From Desulfosarcina sp. (GTDB taxonomy: Bacteria > Desulfobacterota > Desulfobacteria > Desulfobacterales > Desulfosarcinaceae), in contig JABZFO010000191.1 in assembly GCA_014237405.1 (NCBI GenBank), positions 1-64,000 on the forward strand: 64,000 nt of DNA, given 5' to 3'. The notes beneath the pieces are model-generated. The model did no database searches, was not told the origin of the DNA, and was given only the letters and a program-made list of their open reading frames with translations. Both the position numbers and the translations under genes were made by a program. Shown piece after piece: positions 9,371 to 20,694 of the stretch (position 1 is the stretch's first letter; every line of letters begins with the position of its first letter).

Positions 9371-9825
9371 TCAAAAAAGAGCTGATTGGTGGGACGCACT
9401 TCAATAGCCCGCGGCGGGCATGCGGTGACGCACAGTTCACAGACGCTGCACTTTTGCTGATCAAATTCCACCGCCATCTCCGGCCGTTTGATGGACAGGG
9501 CGCCGGTGGGACACACGGCGGTACAGGATCCGCAGTGGGTGCATTTCTTCTCATTTCGCTTGATTTCCTGGGAGGCGTTCTGCACATCCACTCCCTGGCG
9601 TTTCAGGTATTTGACCCCCTCTTTGAAATTCTTCCTGCTGCCGGAGATCTCCAGCACCATGAAGCCCTCTTTGCGGGGAAGAATGCCGGCGTTGAGGATG
9701 TTGAACACCAGATCGTATTCCCGGGCCAGGTTGCAGACCACCGGTTTCCGCACTTCCGTTACGGGAAACCGCAGTTTGAGTATTTTCGAATACACCTGTC
9801 GCCTCCGTAAATTCCCTAAATACAT
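9367..9825 (-). CDS. NIL-domain 4Fe-4S ferredoxin-like protein
   Basis: NIL-like N-terminus; two CxxCxxCxxxCP clusters (CTHCGSCTAVCP, CSVCELCVTACP); 4-bp overlap with mnmA. Confidence 0.88.
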   Translation of the reverse strand: MYLGNLRRRQVYSKILKLRFPVTEVRKPVVCNLAREYDLVFNILNAGILPRKEGFMVLEISGSRKNFKEGVKYLKRQGVDVQNASQEIKRNEKKCTHCGSCTAVCPTGALSIKRPEMAVEFDQQKCSVCELCVTACPPRAIEVRPTNQLFFE

Positions 9826-9861
9826 CCGTCAAAAACCTAGTCCGTTGGGCCAAGTTTTTGG

Positions 9862-10025
9862 TCTTCTGTCCCCTGCCCTCTGCCCTCTGCCCTCTGCCCT
9901 CAGTCCTCTGCCCTCAGTCCTCTGCCCTCAGTCCTCTGCCCTCAGTCCTCTGCCCTCAGTCCTCTGCCCTCAGTCCTCTGCCCTCAGTCCTCTGCCCTCA
10001 GTCCTCTGTCCTCTGTCCTCTGGGC
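9862..10025. repeat. Heptamer minisatellite CCTCTGC/CCTCAGT
   Basis: About 22 consecutive 7-mers alternating CCTCTGC and CCTCAGT. Confidence 0.95.
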
Positions 10026-10094
10026 CGGGATTCTTTACTTTTGAACCCAAGGCGTGTAATTTAGTGGTTTGATATAGCGGTGTCAACCATAACT

Positions 10095-10240
10095 GACGGA
10101 TTCGTAAAAAGTCCGATATCTGCGTTACGCTTCATCCCTCGTCACTGCGGAGTACGCTAAGTACACTGCCTACGGCACCCGCGATAGCGGTATTCCTAGG
10201 GATTCGCAAGCCTTGATCTCGGGCTTTTTACAAATCCGTC
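10095..10240. mobile_element. Palindromic MITE-like element, family B
   Basis: TIR GACGGATTCGTAAAAAGTCCGA / TCGGGCTTTTTACAAATCCGTC; inner CTGCGTTACGC...CGCAAGCCTTGATCTCGG. Confidence 0.8.
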
Positions 10241-10275
10241 TGAAGTGGGACTTTTTACGAGTGTATCATAACTAA

Positions 10276-10417
10276 TGCCCATACATAAACAGCATCTTGA
10301 GGCCCGGCTCTGTGTTCTCACGGTTTTGAAATCCTCGACGTAGCGCTGCTACGCCTGCGGTTTCAAAACCCCTGCGGCCTTGATCCGACCCCCAATCTAC
10401 TATTTATGCATGGGCGC
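10276..10417. mobile_element. Palindromic MITE-like element, family A copy 1
   Basis: TIR GCCCATACATAAACAG / CTATTTATGCATGGGC; GGTTTTGAAA...CGTAGCGCTGCTACG...TTTCAAAACC. Confidence 0.88.
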
Positions 10418-10434
10418 TACTCAAATCAAGATAA

Positions 10435-12006
10435 ATGAACCATCTCGCATACCGCACCACTGAACTGGCCATTAAAACCATCGCCGGTCTCACCCGTGCC
10501 CGCCTGAACACCCACGGTACGGAAAGCATCCCCAAAGGTCCCACCATTTTCGTGGTTAACCACTTCACGCGGATCGAGACCTTTCTGCTGCCATACCACC
10601 TGCACCGGCTGACCGGGACACCGGTGTGGGCGCTGGCCGCGCCAGAGCTGTTTGTGGGCAAATTCGGACGGTATCTGGAGCAACTGGGTGCCGTGTCCAC
10701 CCAATTACCGGACCGGGACCGGCTGATGGTCAAAACCCTGCTCACTGCCGAGGCCTGCTGGATCGTGTTCCCCGAAGGCCGGATGGTCAAAAACAAAAAG
10801 ATCATGGAAGAGAGTCTGAAACGCCGTGTGTTTCTGGCGTCACAAATAAATACGGATTCACTCAACGTTTATTTCCACAACAGTTTCGACAAGGACCAGG
10901 TTCACCTGCTCACCGATGACCGCTACAACAAATTCAGTGAGTTCGTGGACTTTGCCATGGAAAAAGAGGTGGTAGCGTCCGACGGCCCCGTTCTGGAAAA
11001 AGATGCGACCCGCCTGGCCACGATATTCGATTTTCATCGATCCCGGATCGACAACCCCATTGCGGTGATCGCCAATGAAGTGGAGCCACTGACCCGACTG
11101 CAGCGCCGTATCTCCCGCCTGTGCTGGCAGCCCGGTTTCTGGCTGAAGCGAAAGGTTGCCCGGTATCTCATGAAGCGCGCACTGGATGATTTTGATCGTG
11201 ATTATGACACTTTTTCTATTCTGGAAACATCCAGGCCCCGGGAAGTGGGCCGACCGTTTCTGATCAGAGGAGATCGCCGCCGGGTAGGAGTGGTGCTGGC
11301 CCACGGCTACATGGCAGCCCCGGCAGAAGTGAGAGGGCTGGCCGAACACCTGGGAAAAATGGGATTCTGGGTCTACGCCCCCCGATTGAAGGGACACGGT
11401 ACCGCACCAGAAGATCTGGCCGAATGCACCTTTCAGGACTGGATCGATTCCATGGATGCAGGTTATGCCGTCCTCAAAAACCTGTGCCGTCGGGTGATCG
11501 CAGGCGGGTTTTCCACCGGTGCCGGCCTGGCCCTGGATCTGGCCCAGCGAGTCCCCGCGGTGGCAGGCGTATTTGCCGTCTCCGCCCCGCTGCGGCTGCA
11601 GGATGTTGCCGCCCGTTTCGTTCCCGCAGTGGATGTGTGGAACCAATTCATGGAGCGGTTTCACCTGGATGATGCCAAAAAGACCTTTGTGGACAACCAT
11701 CCGGAGAACCCGGACATCAACTATTTTAAAAATCCCATCTCAGGGGTTCGCGAACTGGAGCGGCTCATGTCGTCACTAGAGCCGAGACTACCACAGATCA
11801 CTTCACAGGCCCTGGTGATCCAGTCACGGGAAGATCCGGTGGTCGACTCCAAGGGTACCGAAAAAATCTTCAAGCTGCTGGGTTCGACGGACAAGCAGAT
11901 GGTGCTGTTCAATTTCCAGCGCCACGGCATCCTGTTGGGAGAGGGTGCCAACCGGGTGTACCGGGCCATCGGCGATTTCCTGGATCATATTCGAAAAAGC
12001 CCTTAA
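10435..12006 (+). CDS. Fused PlsC-like acyltransferase + alpha/beta hydrolase (lipase/carboxylesterase-like)
   Basis: VVNHFTRIETFLLPY and FPEGRMVKNKK acyltransferase motifs; then VVLAHGYMAAPAEVRGLAEHL, GGFSTGAG nucleophile elbow, ...NFQRHGI. Confidence 0.8.
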   Translation: MNHLAYRTTELAIKTIAGLTRARLNTHGTESIPKGPTIFVVNHFTRIETFLLPYHLHRLTGTPVWALAAPELFVGKFGRYLEQLGAVSTQLPDRDRLMVKTLLTAEACWIVFPEGRMVKNKKIMEESLKRRVFLASQINTDSLNVYFHNSFDKDQVHLLTDDRYNKFSEFVDFAMEKEVVASDGPVLEKDATRLATIFDFHRSRIDNPIAVIANEVEPLTRLQRRISRLCWQPGFWLKRKVARYLMKRALDDFDRDYDTFSILETSRPREVGRPFLIRGDRRRVGVVLAHGYMAAPAEVRGLAEHLGKMGFWVYAPRLKGHGTAPEDLAECTFQDWIDSMDAGYAVLKNLCRRVIAGGFSTGAGLALDLAQRVPAVAGVFAVSAPLRLQDVAARFVPAVDVWNQFMERFHLDDAKKTFVDNHPENPDINYFKNPISGVRELERLMSSLEPRLPQITSQALVIQSREDPVVDSKGTEKIFKLLGSTDKQMVLFNFQRHGILLGEGANRVYRAIGDFLDHIRKSP

Positions 12007-12896
12007 CCCTTTTTCGGATCCTGAATCAGCATGGTTGACGGATCCAGCAGCTGGTCGCAGGTTTCTACATCCTCGGGGCCACCCTTTACGCAGCGGATGT
12101 GAATCTTCTTCCCTTCAGGCTGAAGCTGGATGGCAGCGTCGAACAGGTCGGCAACGGATGCCAGCTGAACCGGCAGACCATCCGCACCGGGCGCTTCGTG
12201 CCGGTGAGTGGTAACGGTGAACCACAGATGAAGGTGATGGTTCTCGGAAAAGGCTTTCAGCCCCTCCAGCGGAATTCTCAGGCTCTCATCAAAGGGCAGT
12301 CCGTCGATGATCACCATATGGGGGTTGAATATCTGCTGTTCGGTGAGATCCTTGACCCGCTCCTCCAGTTTGGGGACACTGAATCCTTCTACCTTGAAGG
12401 TCATAATGAACCGGTGCATCTGGATGGATTCCCACAACTCCTTGATCTGCCGCATGTGGTACTGGTGGGCCAGGCTGTTGAGTACCTCCTGGTACCACAG
12501 GTTCACCTTATCCACCGGATCGTCCAAACTCACGTGGAGTACATTTTTCTGCTGCAGCATGGTGTTGAGGGCCACCTGAACGATCAGGGCGGTTTTGCCC
12601 ACGCCGGCACGGGCCAGCACGGCACCGAACCCCCCTTCCGGAACGATCGCTTCATTTTCGCGGCCCATCAGCCTCAGCGGGTTTCTGAGGATCAGGTCGT
12701 TTTTGAGCATATCCAGGTTCCTCTCTTTCAAATTAATGATCCTGGCCTTGGTGCGCCGCCCTTTAGTCTGGTGGGGCTTTTTAGAAAAGTGCCCGTTTGC
12801 GGCTGATAAGGCTGGGGATGCGTATGGTTGTGCCTGAGCCCGTTTCCGAGCATTTCTCCATTCGTCCGTATCTTCTGTTGTTATCACTGAACCCAT
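12003..12896 (-). CDS. RecA/KaiC/DnaB-like P-loop ATPase
   Basis: GAVLARAGVGKTALIVQVAL Walker A; VIIDGLP Walker B-like. Confidence 0.6.
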   Translation of the reverse strand: MGSVITTEDTDEWRNARKRAQAQPYASPALSAANGHFSKKPHQTKGRRTKARIINLKERNLDMLKNDLILRNPLRLMGRENEAIVPEGGFGAVLARAGVGKTALIVQVALNTMLQQKNVLHVSLDDPVDKVNLWYQEVLNSLAHQYHMRQIKELWESIQMHRFIMTFKVEGFSVPKLEERVKDLTEQQIFNPHMVIIDGLPFDESLRIPLEGLKAFSENHHLHLWFTVTTHRHEAPGADGLPVQLASVADLFDAAIQLQPEGKKIHIRCVKGGPEDVETCDQLLDPSTMLIQDPKKG

Positions 12897-12937
12897 GTTA
12901 CTCCCTCATCGAGATGGATAATACGAGGATTCCGTGA

Positions 12938-15025
12938 TCATGCGACGTTCTTTTTCTCTTCCTGATGCTTCTTGGCAATCTCTTCCGAGATGGACCGTGG
13001 AACCTGCCGGTAGGTGGCAAATTCCATGGTGAACTGGGCCTTACCCTGGGTCAGGGAGCGCAGCACCGTCGAGTACCCGAACATCTCTGCCAGGGGCACC
13101 TGGGATTCGATGACACACATGGGTCCCTCTTCATGGGAGCCGACGATCATGCCGCGGCGCTGGTTCAAAGACCCCATGACCGAGCCCTGGAATTCGGTGG
13201 GTGTCTCCACGGCCACCTTCATGATCGGCTCGTGAATCACCGGCGCGGCTTTCATGTAGCCCTCTAGAAAAGCACCGCGGGCGGCGGCCCGGAAGGCCAT
13301 ATCCGACGAGTCCACGCTGTGAGAGGCACCGTCGTCGATCACCACCTTGACGCCGGTGACCGGAAACTCCATTTTGGGCCCCTTGACCAGGCAGTTTCTG
13401 AAGCCCTTCTCACAGGCCGGAATAAACTGCGTGGGGATGGACCCGCCGGTCACTTCGTTGACAAAGTCAAAATCTTCCCCTTCCACAGGCTCCATATAGC
13501 CGGCCACCCGGCCGTACTGGCCCGAACCGCCGGTCTGTTTTTTGTGGGTGTAGTTGAACTCGGCCCTGCGGGTAATGGTTTCACGGTAAGCCACCCGGGG
13601 GGCGCCGCTGGTCACTTCGGCCTCGTACTCCCGGCGCATGCGCTCGATGTATACTTCGAGATGAAGTTCGCCCATACCGGAGATGATTGTGTCGCCGGTC
13701 TCTTCGCTCACGTAGGTCCGAAAGGTGGGGTCTTCCTTGGCAAAGCGGTTCAGGGCCTTGGACATGTTGATTTCCGCCTTGTTGTCCTTGGGGACAATGG
13801 CCAATGAAATCACCGGCTCCGGAACGTACATGGAGGTCATGGTCAGGTTCACCTCCGGGTCGGTAAAGGTGTCGCCCGATGCACAGTCGATACCGAACAG
13901 GGCACCGATATACCCGGCGGAGATTTCGGAGATATCTTCCATCTGGTTGGCATGCATGCGCGCCAGACGGCCGATCTTGACCTTTCTGCCGGTGCGCACA
14001 TTCACCACCGTGTCGCCCTTGGCCAGTTTGCCCTGGTAGACACGAATATAGGTGAGTTGACCATATTGGCCGTCCTCCAGTTTGAAGGCCAGCGCCACGG
14101 TCGGCTTTTCGGCATCGGAGGTCAGGGTAACCTCGGCCTCGTCATGGTCCAGATCCAGGGCCTGGTTCCCCACATCCGCCGGGCAGGGCAGCAATTGGTT
14201 GACCGCATCCAGCAGCGGCTGGACCCCCTTGTTCTTGTAGGCAGATCCCATGAATACAGGGGTGATCTGCCGCTCCAGGGTACCTTTTCTCACCGCGTCG
14301 ATGACCATCTCTTCTGTAATGGGTGTCTCTTCAAGGACCGCTTCGGTCAACTCATCGGAAAACATGGAAGCGGCATCGATGAGCGCTTCCCGTTTTTCCA
14401 TGGCCAGATCCACAAGAGGTTCCGGAATCTCCGCCACACGGATTGTTTCGCCGCTATCACCGTCAAAATAGAGGGCCTTCATGGTAACCAGGTCGACGAC
14501 ACCTTCGTGATCGACTTCAAGTCCCACGGGGATCTGCATGGCCACCGCATTATGGCCCAGCTTCTCCTTGAGCTGCTCGACCACGCGAAAGGGATTGGCG
14601 CCGTTGCGGTCGCACTTATTGATGAAAGCGATGCATGGAACCTTGTAGCGCTTCATCTGCTGGTCCACGGTGATGGATTGACTCTGCACCCCACCCACCG
14701 AGCAGAGAACGAGGATGGCACCGTCCAGCACGCGCAGGCTGCGCTCCACCTCGATGGTAAAGTCCACATGGCCCGGCGTATCGATGATGTTGATTTCATG
14801 TTTGTTCCACACGCAATAGGTGGCGGCAGAGGCGATGGTGATCCCCCGCTCCTTTTCAAGCTCCATGGAGTCCATGGTTGCCCCTACCCCGTCTTTGCCC
14901 TTTACGTCATGGATGGCGTGGATCCGCTTGGTGTAAAACAGAATCCGCTCGGTAAGGGTGGTTTTTCCTGAATCGATATGGGCGCTGATGCCGATGTTTC
15001 TGATTTTCTCGATGCGTGTTGCCAT
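12938..15025 (-). CDS. fusA: Elongation factor G, mitochondrial-EF-G1/spdEFG1-like
   Basis: [78 protein letters not shown]; full-length 695 aa. Confidence 0.95.
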   Translation of the reverse strand: MATRIEKIRNIGISAHIDSGKTTLTERILFYTKRIHAIHDVKGKDGVGATMDSMELEKERGITIASAATYCVWNKHEINIIDTPGHVDFTIEVERSLRVLDGAILVLCSVGGVQSQSITVDQQMKRYKVPCIAFINKCDRNGANPFRVVEQLKEKLGHNAVAMQIPVGLEVDHEGVVDLVTMKALYFDGDSGETIRVAEIPEPLVDLAMEKREALIDAASMFSDELTEAVLEETPITEEMVIDAVRKGTLERQITPVFMGSAYKNKGVQPLLDAVNQLLPCPADVGNQALDLDHDEAEVTLTSDAEKPTVALAFKLEDGQYGQLTYIRVYQGKLAKGDTVVNVRTGRKVKIGRLARMHANQMEDISEISAGYIGALFGIDCASGDTFTDPEVNLTMTSMYVPEPVISLAIVPKDNKAEINMSKALNRFAKEDPTFRTYVSEETGDTIISGMGELHLEVYIERMRREYEAEVTSGAPRVAYRETITRRAEFNYTHKKQTGGSGQYGRVAGYMEPVEGEDFDFVNEVTGGSIPTQFIPACEKGFRNCLVKGPKMEFPVTGVKVVIDDGASHSVDSSDMAFRAAARGAFLEGYMKAAPVIHEPIMKVAVETPTEFQGSVMGSLNQRRGMIVGSHEEGPMCVIESQVPLAEMFGYSTVLRSLTQGKAQFTMEFATYRQVPRSISEEIAKKHQEEKKNVA

Positions 15026-15088
15026 GATTTCCTCTGGTTGTGAGCGCAGTGCCTAAGCGGTTGAATCGCTCCTACTTTAAAATATGGT

Positions 15089-15138
15089 AAAATAAAAAAG
15101 ATCCCGCATTTGGTATTGACCGCACCAGATGTGGGACC
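15089..15138 (-). terminator. Rho-independent terminator-like hairpin in the fusA leader
   Basis: Minus strand GGTCCCACATCTGGT-loop-ACCAAATGCGGGATC followed by TTTTTTATTTT. Confidence 0.7.
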
Positions 15139-15168
15139 TTCGACTACCGATCAGTTTGCTGGTGCGCT

Positions 15169-15196
15169 AATATAGTGTTGGTGCAGCGGATGTCAA
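15169..15196 (-). promoter_or_regulatory. Sigma-70-type promoter for fusA
   Basis: Minus strand TTGACA (15196-15191), 16-bp spacer, TATATT (15174-15169). Confidence 0.65.
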
Positions 15197-15294
15197 CAAC
15201 AATTCTCAGGGTTCGCGCAGAATCGCACTGGATGCCGCTATAGAATAGCAACCACGTGTTGACGAACAGGTGGCAACCGGTCTATGGATAGGCA

Positions 15295-15437
15295 GTGTCC
15301 ATCCACAAATGGCATCTTTCGGCCCAGGCCTGTGTTCTCGCTCTTTTGAAATCCTCGACGTAGCGCTGCTACGCCTGCGGTTTCAAAATTGCTGCGGCCT
15401 TGACCTGAACCAAAATCTACCATTTGTGGACGGACAC
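15295..15437. mobile_element. Palindromic MITE-like element, family A copy 2
   Basis: TIR GTGTCCATCCACAAATGG / CCATTTGTGGACGGACAC; same inner stem as copy 1. Confidence 0.9.
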
Positions 15438-15512
15438 GAGGCAGTAATTGACTGCAAATCGCTATTCATGCAGATTACTATCCAATATCAAAGACGTAGC
15501 CGTCAAAGCGAA

Positions 15513-15640
15513 AAGGCTGTAAACGTCGAACACCCAACGTCCAACGTCGAATTTTGAATAAGGTATTCTGCCTATTTTTATAAACTGGCGGAGCGAAGAA
15601 AGTTCATCATTCAACGTTCAATGTTCGATGTTAAAAATAA
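15513..15640. repeat. Composite heptamer element (CAACGTC/CAACGTT arrays) with core GGTATTCTGCCTATTTTTATAAACTGGCGGAGCGAAG
   Basis: Same organisation as 8189-8345 and 42064-42183. Confidence 0.82.
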
Positions 15641-15651
15641 TAAGGCCGGAA

Positions 15652-17745
<2,094 letters not shown>

Positions 17746-17758
17746 AGAGCAAAACCAA

Positions 17759-17836
17759 TTTTGAATTGTTAGTTTTGAATTGTTAATTAATTACAGGTCG
17801 TTAAGTTAAAATTTGAAATTCATCATTCAAAATTTC
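17759..17836. repeat. Inverted heptamer-array element, TTTTGAA flavour
   Basis: TTTTGAA TTGTTAG TTTTGAA TTGTTAA TTAATTA; AAATTTG AAATTCA TCATTCA AAATTTC. Confidence 0.8.
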
Positions 17837-17886
17837 ACCCCTTCAACCCCCAGCTGTATCGCCACTGAAAGGATCCCTTAACGTTC

Positions 17887-18789
17887 ATGGCCGCTCAAGC
17901 CCACCGTCCAGCAACGCCATCACCGTCGGCAACCCTCATTCTCGCCCGTAAACACAAAGCGGGCTTTGAAATCTATCTGCTGCGCCGCAGTGCCGCCAGC
18001 AAATTTATGCCGGGAACCTATGTCTTTCCCGGCGGCAACCTGGAAACCGAAGACATGGATGTGGCTTTCTGGCAAAACCACGTGGATCTTCCCGTGGACA
18101 AGTTGACCCAGATCCTGGATGGCGAGGTGGACCGGATGCTGCCCTTTGCCGTTGCGGCCATCAGGGAGACCTGGGAGGAGGCCGGGCTGCTGCTGGCCGA
18201 ACACCGGGGAGAAATCGCCGGGTCGGAAAATGGTGGAACCAACCCAACCAACAGTACCGATGAATTTGCCAGCCGAATCCATGAAAACGACCTTGTCCTG
18301 TCCATATCCAAGCTGGGCCGATGGCATCACTGGATCACCCCTGAGCTGATGCCGCGACGCTTCGACACTTTTTTTTTCGTGGCACCTGTCGAACCGGATC
18401 AAAAATGCCGGCCGGACAACCATGAAACGGTGCACGGCACCTGGGCCAGCCCCAGAAAGGCGCTGGTGGAAAACGCACGGGACACCCTGCCGCTAAGCCC
18501 CCCGACCCTGGTGACCCTGCACCAGCTGCTGTCCTTTACCAGTCTCGACGACCTGATGAACGACACCCGCAGCCGATCCTGGCCGGCGCCCATCATGCCG
18601 CGGTTGTGGCCCCTGGACAAAGGCGCCCTGATCATCGAGCCCTGGGACCCGGATTACGCCCGCGAAACCGTTTCCGTACACATCGATCGCCTGGAGAAGG
18701 ACGTCTTGCCGGTGGGTGCGCCCTTTTCACGGTTGTGGCGGCATCAGGGGATCTGTCGCCCGGTGCGGCATCCGGATGAAACAGGTTGA
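17887..18789 (+). CDS. NUDIX hydrolase
   Basis: YVFPGGNLE ... AIRETWEEAGLL Nudix box. Confidence 0.85.
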   Translation: MAAQAHRPATPSPSATLILARKHKAGFEIYLLRRSAASKFMPGTYVFPGGNLETEDMDVAFWQNHVDLPVDKLTQILDGEVDRMLPFAVAAIRETWEEAGLLLAEHRGEIAGSENGGTNPTNSTDEFASRIHENDLVLSISKLGRWHHWITPELMPRRFDTFFFVAPVEPDQKCRPDNHETVHGTWASPRKALVENARDTLPLSPPTLVTLHQLLSFTSLDDLMNDTRSRSWPAPIMPRLWPLDKGALIIEPWDPDYARETVSVHIDRLEKDVLPVGAPFSRLWRHQGICRPVRHPDETG

Positions 18790-18815
18790 TAGGGGTATAG
18801 ACTGAAGATATATAA

Positions 18816-18902
18816 TTTTGAATGATGAATTTTTAATTTTGAATTAAGGTATCGAAGTCTATTAACAATTTAAAATTCAAAACTAAAAATTTAAAATTAT
18901 TT
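18816..18902. repeat. Inverted heptamer-array element with core AAGGTATCGAAGTCTATT
   Basis: TTTTGAA TGATGAA TTTTTAA TTTTGAA / TTTAAAA TTCAAAA CTAAAAA TTTAAAA. Confidence 0.82.
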
Positions 18903-18975
18903 TTACTCTTCAGAGCCGCGCCTCAAACTGATCTTGCCGTCAATAGCGGCAAACACTTGAAAGGTATGCTCCCCC

Positions 18976-20553
18976 ATGCTGCGCGTTTTTCAAAGCGACA
19001 TTTTAGATCCAAAGCAGTTTGTCGTGACCCTGGAGCTGGTACCCGGGCGGGAATCCACCGGACGGTCCGTGGACACGGTCATGGGCATTGCCAAGGACGC
19101 CTTTGCCGACGGGCGCGTGTCCGCAGTCTCCATCACGGACAACCCTGGCGGTAACCCGTCGCTGAGTCCCGATGCCATCGGCTACCGTATTTTTTCCATC
19201 GGCATGGACGTCATCGTTCACTTCACCTGCCGGGACATGAACCGCGTGGGCATGGAAAGCCGGGCCCTGCAGCTGGCCATGATAGGCATGAAAAACATCC
19301 TGGCCCTAACCGGCGATTATTCCGGCAAGGGTTTCGGCGGCCAGGGAGCACCGGTGTTCGACCTGGATTCGGTAAACCTGCAGATCATGCTCATGCTGAT
19401 CAGCAAACGCATCAACGCCGCCGGCGACCCCGACGGTTTTTTCACCGGCTGCGCCGTTTCCCCGTTCAAGCAGACTGAAGGGGAATGCGTGGCCCAGTAT
19501 GCCAAGATGAGCCGAAAAGTAGCGGCCGGCGCACAATTCGTCATCACCCAGTTGGGTTACGATGCCCGCAAGTTCCATGAACTGATCGGCATCCAGCGGC
19601 ACATGGGCCTTCAGATCCCCAGCCTGGGATCGGTTTATGTGCTCACCCCCAACGCGGCCCGCATCATGAACCAGGGCCGGGTGCCCGGCGCTGTGGTCAC
19701 CGACCAGCTCCTTCGCACCGTTCAGCTGGAATGGCAGGATAAGAAGCAGGGGAAAACCGCAGCCATCGAGCGGGCGGCGCGCTTGGGAGCGGTGCTGCAG
19801 GGGCTGGGGTATCAGGGCGTTCACATCGGCGGTATTCATCGGAACTTTTCCACGGTGGGGATGATTCTGGACCGAATGGCGCAGATCAAGGACGACTGGC
19901 AGGAATTTATTCCCCAGTTCAATTATCCGCAGCCCGGTGGCTTTTACGCGTTCCGGGAAACACCCCCAAACCCGGTTACTGCTCCCGTTTTCGGCCTGCG
20001 TCCTCAGCCGGTGCCGGTAGTCGACCGGGTGCTCTATCCCCTGATGCAGCACTCCCACAACCTGTTTTTCAATTTCGATTCCGTTTTGGCGCCCGTGTTC
20101 CGAACGGTTTGCCAAACGCTGGACAGCGGCATTGCCGGCCGGCTGTTCATGCACCTGGCCGAACACCCCATCAAACGCATGCTGCTGGGGTGCCAGCAGT
20201 GCGGCGACTGTGCCATCCAGCACGTGGGATTCCTTTGCCCCGAATCGGGATGTCCCAAGCATACCCGAAACGGCGCCTGCGGCGGCAGTTGCCACGGCAT
20301 GTGCGAAGTGAATCCGGACCGGCGGTGTGTCTGGTTCCGCGCCCACAACCGGCTGGAAGCCCACGGAAAAACCACGGAGATGTGCGATGGGTGCGTCCCC
20401 CCACGCATGTGGGAGCTGAACCACACCTCGTCGTGGCTTAATTTTCATCTGCGGCGGGACCACCAGAGCAGTGGCAGTGAAATTGCGGGATTCTGCCGAC
20501 AGGCCACCTGCCGGCTGTTGCCGGAAGACAGAGGACTGAAGTCTGAGGACTGA
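18976..20553 (+). CDS. Methylenetetrahydrofolate reductase fused to MTHFR C-terminal Cys-rich (MetV-like) domain
   Basis: MetF-like TIM barrel (SITDNPGGNPSLSP, ILALTGDY) then GCQQCGDCAIQHVGFLCPESGCPKHTRNGACGGSCHGMCEVNPDRRCVW. Confidence 0.85.
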   Translation: MLRVFQSDILDPKQFVVTLELVPGRESTGRSVDTVMGIAKDAFADGRVSAVSITDNPGGNPSLSPDAIGYRIFSIGMDVIVHFTCRDMNRVGMESRALQLAMIGMKNILALTGDYSGKGFGGQGAPVFDLDSVNLQIMLMLISKRINAAGDPDGFFTGCAVSPFKQTEGECVAQYAKMSRKVAAGAQFVITQLGYDARKFHELIGIQRHMGLQIPSLGSVYVLTPNAARIMNQGRVPGAVVTDQLLRTVQLEWQDKKQGKTAAIERAARLGAVLQGLGYQGVHIGGIHRNFSTVGMILDRMAQIKDDWQEFIPQFNYPQPGGFYAFRETPPNPVTAPVFGLRPQPVPVVDRVLYPLMQHSHNLFFNFDSVLAPVFRTVCQTLDSGIAGRLFMHLAEHPIKRMLLGCQQCGDCAIQHVGFLCPESGCPKHTRNGACGGSCHGMCEVNPDRRCVWFRAHNRLEAHGKTTEMCDGCVPPRMWELNHTSSWLNFHLRRDHQSSGSEIAGFCRQATCRLLPEDRGLKSED

Positions 20554-20650
20554 GCTCGGAAGGCGGAAGAGGAAGCTAATTTTGAATTTTTAGTTTTGAA
20601 TTTTAAATTATAGTAAATCTCGATACCTTAATTCATAATTCAACCGGGAT
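20523..20650. repeat. Heptamer array GGACTGA flavour followed by TTTTGAA flavour
   Basis: GGAAGAC AGAGGAC TGAAGTC TGAGGAC TGAGCTC GGAAGGC GGAAGAG; then TTTTGAA TTTTTAG TTTTGAA TTTTAAA. Confidence 0.88.
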
Positions 20651-20694
20651 CAGCACATGGCCGACAAAGTGGAGAGCGTTAAAGGGAAGCTCGA

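Noticed and set aside
9862-10025. CRISPR array
   Set aside because: Period is 7/14 nt with no unique spacers and no cas genes nearby
9858-10072. Repeat-protein ORFs (CPLPSALCPLPS...)
   Set aside because: Translations of the 7-nt minisatellite; all frames stay open because of low complexity
13952-14971. 339-aa + strand ORF
   Set aside because: Antisense to fusA
19306-20463. 385-aa antisense ORF
   Set aside because: Antisense to the MTHFR gene; no motif support
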